DNA of 64,000 bases from Variovorax sp. J22P240 (GTDB lineage Bacteria; Pseudomonadota; Gammaproteobacteria; Burkholderiales; Burkholderiaceae_C). Where the stretch lies: contig NZ_JASZYR010000017.1 in assembly GCF_030316855.1 (NCBI RefSeq), positions 53,773-117,772 on the forward strand, given 5' to 3'. The notes beneath the pieces were generated by a model that saw nothing but the letters and a program-made list of their open reading frames with translations, was not told the origin of the DNA and did no database searches. The translations under genes and the position numbers were made by a program. The number at the start of each line of letters is the position of its first letter. The stretch's first letter is position 1. Of the stretch, positions 59,421 to 64,000 are shown piece by piece.

Positions 59421-60688
59421 ATGCGGTGACCGCTCCACCCATTCACCATGCGGGCGAGCGTGTACTTTGCATCGTCGCGCTGTACGCCGCTGCATTCGTG
59501 GCCGCAGGCTTCGCCTTCGACTCTCCTGACCGCATCCTGTCCGGGCTGGTGGAGATCGTGGTTTCCCGCGACACGTTGACCACCGACTACATGGGCGTGG
59601 GCGGCATCGGGGCGGCGCTCGTCAACGCCGGACTTCTGACGCTGATGAGTTGCCTCGTGTACTGGCGCGCGGGCGCCACCATGAACGGATCCGCCGTGGC
59701 GGCGCTGTTTCTCGTGCTCGGCTTCGGACTGTTCGGCAAGAACATCCTGAACGTCTGGTTCATCGTCGCCGGCGTGCTGCTCTACGCGAAGTTCAAGCGC
59801 GAGCGCTTCGCGACCCATATCAACACCGCCTTTTTCGGCGCGGCACTGGCACCGATCTTTTCGGAAGTCGCATTCAGCACCTACCTGTCACGCCCAGTCA
59901 GTCTTCCACTCGCTGCGGCCACCTGCCTTGTCATCGGATTCATCCTGGCCCCCGTCGCCGCGAGATTGTTCAAGGCGCATGAAGGCTACAGCCTCTACAA
60001 CATGGGCTTCACGGCAGGCATCATCGGCGCGCTCGTCGTCGCGCTCTACCGTTCGTACGGATTCGTCCCGGAGCCCGTCTTCATCTGGACCACGGGAAAC
60101 AACCTGCCGCTGGCGGCCCTCCTGCTCACCAGCTTTGTTTCGCTGGCTGCCGTCGGGTTCTTCCTCGACCCACGCGCACTGGCCGGAGTGGGTCAGATCA
60201 TGAAGCAGACCGGGCAGGCACCTTCGGATTTCATCGGTACCTGCGGCCTCGGACCGACGCTCGTGAGCATGAGTCTGACGGGCGTGATCTCCACCGGCTA
60301 TGTACTGCTTGTCCGCGGAGATCTCAACGGCCCGACGCTCGGCGCCATACTGTCTGTCGTCGGCTTTGCTGCAGCCGGAAAACACTCGAGAAACATCGTG
60401 CCAATCATGGTCGGGGTGTTCGCCGGTTCATTGTTCAAACCCTGGGCCGCAGAGGACCCATCCATGGTGTTGGCAGCCCTCTTCGGGACGACACTGGCAC
60501 CTATCGCCGGGCGCTTCGGCTGGCACTGGGGCGTCATCGCAGGCTTCATCCACTCGTCCGCTGCCCAGAGCGTCGGCGATGTGCACGGTGGGCTGGTGCT
60601 CTACAACAACGGCTTCGCGGCAGGCCTGGTTGCCGCAGTGCTCACTCCTGTCATCGTCGCGGTGCGGCGGACGGACAAGGTGGATTGA
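59417..60688 (+). CDS. DUF1576-type multi-pass membrane protein
   Basis: A 423-residue membrane protein with about 10-12 hydrophobic segments. Two internal blocks are related to each other: KAHEGYSLYNMGFTAGIIGALVVALYRS near residue 190 and DVHGGLVLYNNGFAAGLVAAVLTPV near the C-terminus, indicating a duplicated architecture. The family, DUF1576, has no established function. The coupling to a urea transporter and to urease suggests a role in urea or ammonia/nickel movement, inferred from position only. Confidence 0.75.
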   Translation: MNAVTAPPIHHAGERVLCIVALYAAAFVAAGFAFDSPDRILSGLVEIVVSRDTLTTDYMGVGGIGAALVNAGLLTLMSCLVYWRAGATMNGSAVAALFLVLGFGLFGKNILNVWFIVAGVLLYAKFKRERFATHINTAFFGAALAPIFSEVAFSTYLSRPVSLPLAAATCLVIGFILAPVAARLFKAHEGYSLYNMGFTAGIIGALVVALYRSYGFVPEPVFIWTTGNNLPLAALLLTSFVSLAAVGFFLDPRALAGVGQIMKQTGQAPSDFIGTCGLGPTLVSMSLTGVISTGYVLLVRGDLNGPTLGAILSVVGFAAAGKHSRNIVPIMVGVFAGSLFKPWAAEDPSMVLAALFGTTLAPIAGRFGWHWGVIAGFIHSSAAQSVGDVHGGLVLYNNGFAAGLVAAVLTPVIVAVRRTDKVD

Positions 60689-60818
60689 ATCGCCAGTGCA
60701 GGCCACCTCCCGTCGAGCTCCCGATTGAAGTGCCGGGCGGTTCGGAATATGTTTCGTCTTTTCAAAGTTGAACCCGCGCTTCCGATAGTTGCAAGAACTC
60801 TCTGAAAAGGAGCAACCC

Positions 60819-61121
60819 ATGGAACTCACACCGCGCGAAAAAGACAAGCTGCTGATCTTCACGGCAGCACTACTGGCCGAGCGACGACGCGGACGTGGCT
60901 TGAAACTCAACTACCCGGAAGCCGTAGCGTTGATTACAGCGTGGGTGATGGAGGGTGCGCGCGATGGAAAGAGCGTCGCAGCCCTCATGAGTGAGGCGCG
61001 CAACGTGCTCACCCGTGCTGACGTCATTGAAGGCATCGCCGAGATGATCAAGGACATCCAGGTCGAGGCCACCTTTCCTGACGGCACGAAACTGGTGACC
61101 ATACACAAGCCGATCGCCTGA
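60819..61121 (+). CDS. ureA: urease gamma subunit
   Basis: A 100-residue UreA, with an AAAAGGAG site before the ATG at 60819. The family pattern MELTPREKDKLLIF, GLKLNYPEAVALITAWVMEGARDG, and EGIAEMIKDIQVEATFPDGTKLVTIHKPI is complete. It starts 130 bp after the DUF1576 gene, where ureD is often found. Confidence 0.97.
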   Translation: MELTPREKDKLLIFTAALLAERRRGRGLKLNYPEAVALITAWVMEGARDGKSVAALMSEARNVLTRADVIEGIAEMIKDIQVEATFPDGTKLVTIHKPIA

Positions 61122-61152
61122 GTCCCTTTCACACAGAACAAGGAATACTGCC

Positions 61153-61746
61153 ATGCGCATTCTTCGCTTTGCCCCATTGCTAGCGCTCCTGCCCCTGGCC
61201 GCCGGCGCCCACACCGGCGTCGACGCCGGTCTGCATCACCACTTCGCGACCGGCTTCATGCATCCGCTGACCGGTGCCGACCACCTGGCCGCGATGGTCG
61301 CCGTGGGCCTATGGAGCGCGCTGACGGCGCGACGAGCATGGCCAGAGCTGCTGTGGGCGCCGCTGGGCTTCGCCTCGATGCTGCTGGTCGGGGCGCTGGT
61401 TGGACTGGCAGGCATCGCGCTGCCTGCGGTGGAGCCGATGATCGCTACCTCGCTCCTGGTGCTGGGCCTGCTGCTCGTCACGCAGCGCCGCCTGCCTCCA
61501 TGGATGGCCGCTGCGCTGGTCGGCATCTTTGCGATCTTCCACGGCGCGGCCCACGGCTACGAACTGGCGACTGGATCGGGCGCCGGGCTCGCGTTGGCCG
61601 GCATGCTGGCCGCGACGGTCGCCCTGCATGGGAGCGGTATCGCGATCGGGTGGGCGCTGCGGCACGGACACCGCTGGCTGCCGCGCTTCGCGGGAGGCGC
61701 GGTGGCGCTCCTGGGCGTGGCGCTCCTCGGCGGCGCACTGGCCTGA
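61153..61746 (+). CDS. ureJ: HupE/UreJ-family metal permease
   Basis: A 197-residue membrane protein with a leader (LALLPLAAGAHTG) and six segments. The HupE/UreJ signature HPLTGADHLAAMVAVGLW is in helix 1 region and a second histidine block FHGAAHGYEL in the middle. It is thought to bring nickel for urease, with histidines as metal contacts. Inserted between ureA and ureB, as in other Burkholderiales. Confidence 0.9.
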   Translation: MRILRFAPLLALLPLAAGAHTGVDAGLHHHFATGFMHPLTGADHLAAMVAVGLWSALTARRAWPELLWAPLGFASMLLVGALVGLAGIALPAVEPMIATSLLVLGLLLVTQRRLPPWMAAALVGIFAIFHGAAHGYELATGSGAGLALAGMLAATVALHGSGIAIGWALRHGHRWLPRFAGGAVALLGVALLGGALA

Positions 61747-61756
61747 GGTACGCACC

Positions 61757-62068
61757 ATGATTCCCGGCGAACTCTTCACCGACGAGGGCGAGCACGCTCT
61801 CAACCCTGGCCGACGCACCCTCACGCTGTTGGTTCACAACACCGCCGACAGGCCGATCCAGGTCGGCTCGCACTACCACTTCGCCGAAACCAACGCCGCC
61901 CTCGGCTTCGATCGCGAGGCCGCACGCGGCATGCGACTGAACATCGCCTCGGGCAACGCCGTGCGCTTCGAGCCCGGGCAGCAGCGCACGGTCGAACTGG
62001 TCGATTTCTCGGGTGACCGCGTGGTCTACGGCTTCCGTGGGCTCGTGCAAGGAAAGCTCCAGCCATGA
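61757..62068 (+). CDS. ureB: urease beta subunit
   Basis: A 103-residue UreB opening with MIPGELFTDEGEHALNPGR and including QVGSHYHFAETN and VDFSGDRVVYGFRGLVQG, all standard. It assembles with UreA and UreC. It overlaps ureC by 4 bp (ATGA). Confidence 0.97.
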   Translation: MIPGELFTDEGEHALNPGRRTLTLLVHNTADRPIQVGSHYHFAETNAALGFDREAARGMRLNIASGNAVRFEPGQQRTVELVDFSGDRVVYGFRGLVQGKLQP

Positions 62069-63783
62069 CAACCATCCAACGCCGCGCATACGCGCAACTC
62101 TTCGGCCCCACCGTGGGCGACCGCATCCGCCTTGCCGATACCGACATCGTTATCGAGGTCGAGGAGGACTACACGCTGCGTGCCGGAGGCTACGGCGAGG
62201 AAGTGAAGTTCGGCGGCGGCAAGACCATCCGCGACGGCATGGCCCAAGGGCAGCGCACTAATGCCGAGGGGGCGGTCGATACGGTGATGACCAACGCGTT
62301 GATCCTAGATCACTGGGGCATCGTCAAAGCCGACATCGGCCTGAAGGACGGCCGCATCGTCGCGATCGGCAAGGCTGGCAACCCCGATGTGCAACCGGGC
62401 GTGGACATCGTGATCGGCGCCGGCACCGAGGTCATCAGCTGCGAGGGCACGATCGTCACCGCAGGGGGCGTCGACAGCCACATCCACTTCATCTGCCCGC
62501 AGCAGATCGAGGAGGCGCTGTCGTCGGGTGTCACCACCATGATCGGTGGCGGCACCGGCCCGGCCACCGGGACCTTTGCCACCACATGCACTCCGGGACC
62601 TTGGCACATCGAGCGCATGCTGCAGGCAGCCGACGCCTTCCCGATGAACTTCGGCCTGCTCGGCAAGGGCAATGCGAGCCTGCCGGCGCCGCTGCACGAG
62701 CAGATCGAGGCCGGCGCGATCGGCCTCAAGCTGCACGAGGACTGGGGCACCACGCCGGCCGCGATCAGCAACTGCCTGGACGTGGCCGATGCAACCGACA
62801 CGCAGGTCGCGATCCACAGCGACACGCTCAATGAATCGGGCTTCGTCGAGAACACCATCGCGGCCGTGGGCGGGCGCTCGATCTGCGCCTTCCATACCGA
62901 GGGTGCCGGCGGCGGACACGCGCCGGACATCATGCGCGTGGTGGGCGAGCCGAACTTCCTGCCCTCTTCCACCAACCCGACGATGCCCTACACGGTGAAC
63001 ACGCTCGACGAGCACGTCGACATGCTCATGGTGTGCCATCACCTCGACGCCGGCATTCCCGAGGACCTGGCCTTTGCCGAAAGCCGCATCCGCAAGGAGA
63101 CGATCGCGGCCGAGGACATCCTGCACGACATGGGCGCCATCAGCATGTTCAGTTCCGACAGCCAGGCCATGGGCCGGGTAGGTGAAATGATCATCCGCAC
63201 ATGGCAGACCGCGAGCAAGATGAAGGGTCAGCGCGGCAAGCTGCCCGAGGACAGCGAGCGCAACGACAACTTCCGCGCCAAGCGCTACGTCGCCAAGTAC
63301 ACGATCAACCCGGCGATCGCGCACGGCGTCGCGCACGAGGTCGGCAGCATCGAGGTGGGCAAGTGGGCCGACCTGGTGGTGTGGAAGCCGGCCTTCTTCG
63401 GCGTCAAGCCATTCACGATCATCAAGGGCGGCACGATCGCGATGGCCGCGATGGGCGACCCCAGCGCGTCGATCCCGACGCCGCAGCCGGTGCACTACCG
63501 GCCGATGTTCGGCGCCTATGGCGGCTCGCTGGCGAAGAGTTCACTGACCTTCGTCTCGCAAGCCGGCCTGGCGGCAGGCATCGGCGAGCGCTACGGCCTC
63601 GCCAAGACCTTGAGTGCAGCGAAGAACATCCGCGGCGTGCGCAAGCAACACATGGTGAGCAACGCCTACACGCCGAAGATGGAGATCGATCACCAGACCT
63701 ACGCGGTGCGCGCCGATGGGCAACTGCTGACCTGCGATCCGGCAATCTCGCTGCCGATGACGCAGCGGTATTTCCTGTTCTAG
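62065..63783 (+). CDS. ureC: urease alpha subunit
   Basis: A 572-residue catalytic subunit. Nickel ligands and catalytic residues are visible: HIHF after GGVDS, the carbamylated lysine in GAIGLKLHEDWG, IHSDTLNESG, AFHTEGAGGGHAPD, the flap MVCHHL with the catalytic histidine and SSDSQAMGRVGE with the aspartate ligand. It hydrolyses urea to ammonia and carbamate. Full-length, no damage seen. Confidence 0.98.
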   Translation: MTTIQRRAYAQLFGPTVGDRIRLADTDIVIEVEEDYTLRAGGYGEEVKFGGGKTIRDGMAQGQRTNAEGAVDTVMTNALILDHWGIVKADIGLKDGRIVAIGKAGNPDVQPGVDIVIGAGTEVISCEGTIVTAGGVDSHIHFICPQQIEEALSSGVTTMIGGGTGPATGTFATTCTPGPWHIERMLQAADAFPMNFGLLGKGNASLPAPLHEQIEAGAIGLKLHEDWGTTPAAISNCLDVADATDTQVAIHSDTLNESGFVENTIAAVGGRSICAFHTEGAGGGHAPDIMRVVGEPNFLPSSTNPTMPYTVNTLDEHVDMLMVCHHLDAGIPEDLAFAESRIRKETIAAEDILHDMGAISMFSSDSQAMGRVGEMIIRTWQTASKMKGQRGKLPEDSERNDNFRAKRYVAKYTINPAIAHGVAHEVGSIEVGKWADLVVWKPAFFGVKPFTIIKGGTIAMAAMGDPSASIPTPQPVHYRPMFGAYGGSLAKSSLTFVSQAGLAAGIGERYGLAKTLSAAKNIRGVRKQHMVSNAYTPKMEIDHQTYAVRADGQLLTCDPAISLPMTQRYFLF

Positions 63784-63824
63784 TTCGATGATGCGGGCGG
63801 ATCGACAATCCGCATTCATCGAAC
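63783..63824. other. long stem-loop between ureC and ureE
   Basis: GTTCGATGATGCGG (63783-63796) pairs with CCGCATTCATCGAAC (63810-63824) with a single bulged base; a nested alternative pairs GCGGAT with ATCCGC. The stem begins inside the ureC stop codon. No T-run follows, so it may protect or divide the message between structural and accessory genes. Confidence 0.6.
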
Positions 63825-63842
63825 AGAACAACCTCGCCTCCT

Positions 63843-64000
63843 GTGCTCACCGCCAACAAACTCATGCCCCAGGGCGGCGGTCTCGCGCCCGTCCTGCTCA
63901 AGCGCGCCGCCACTGTCGAACTCGACTGGGACGTCCGCCAGAAGAGCCGCTTCGACACCACCGATTCGCAGGGGCGCCGGATCGGCGTGTTCTTGCCGCG
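63843..64000 (+). CDS. ureE: urease accessory protein UreE, N-terminal part
   Basis: The first 52 codons of UreE, cut by the window edge. From a GTG at 63843: LTANKLMPQGGGLAPVLLKR, then VELDWDVRQKSRFD and GRRIGVFLP, the N-terminal peptide-binding domain of this nickel metallochaperone. No strong ribosome site, so expression may depend on ureC translation. Confidence 0.92.
   Translation, partial: MLTANKLMPQGGGLAPVLLKRAATVELDWDVRQKSRFDTTDSQGRRIGVFLP

Noticed and set aside
1..64000. CRISPR arrays, rRNA or tRNA genes
   Set aside because: No regularly spaced direct repeats and no RNA gene signatures were seen on either strand.

Overview
This is a GC-rich, densely packed bacterial chromosome segment that reads as a soil betaproteobacterium of the Burkholderiales, most likely Comamonadaceae (Variovorax-like). 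The grounds are three orphan Bug/TctC periplasmic binding proteins, many LysR regulators, a benzoate/catechol operon controlled by a BenM/CatM-type regulator, aldarate catabolism genes and a urease operon containing ureJ. The genus is an inference from gene content; no rRNA or marker gene is present.

Layout: (1) 1-8.2 kb: end of a MipA/OmpV gene, then an aldarate (galactarate/glucarate/talarate) operon (two Bug proteins, a talarate/galactarate dehydratase, garD, kdgD) divergent from a LacI regulator, with three matching operators between them, and a FadR-type GntR regulator. (2) 8.3-12.1 kb: small accessory genes (GNAT, DoxX-like/DUF4287 pair with a TetR, GST, a period-5 repeat protein, a wHTH protein). 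(3) 12.2-15.3 kb: LysR, Bug protein and a PdxA-family dehydrogenase. (4) 15.4-25.5 kb: catB-catC-catA-benA-benB-benC-benD-benK-benE, divergent from a BenM/CatR gene with an ATAC-N7-GTAT box; benzoate is taken to the muconolactone/enol-lactone stage. (5) 25.5-32.2 kb: accessory patchwork: an RNA polymerase alpha-CTD-like mini protein overlapping a gene of an unrecognised family, a GAF protein, a CheB remnant, two divergent S24 repressors, and MFS and nitroreductase remnants. (6) 32.2-38.7 kb: a large BTAD/NB-ARC regulator divergent from a CoA-ligase and a SufS-like PLP enzyme. (7) 38.8-47.6 kb: a catabolic operon of unknown substrate (SDR, TRAP transporter, split transketolase, LtnD-like dehydrogenase, AEC carrier) with a divergent LysR. 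(8) 47.9-56.5 kb: a decaying region with several genes broken by small indels, a shrunken IS30 copy, an arcD/arcA deletion scar, an NhaC antiporter and a frameshifted TPR/beta-barrel gene. (9) 56.5-58.3 kb: three small exported proteins behind repeated palindromes, and a second copy of the unrecognised family. (10) 58.4-64 kb: urea transporter, a DUF1576-type membrane protein, ureA-ureJ-ureB-ureC and the start of ureE.

The most promising uncharacterised elements are the alpha-CTD-like/unknown-family pair near 27.4-28.5 kb with its paralogue at 57.9 kb, the split-transketolase/TRAP operon, the BTAD regulator with its ligase and PLP-enzyme partners, and the palindrome-controlled exported-protein locus at 56.7 kb. 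All identifications come from reading motifs by eye; no database search was run.
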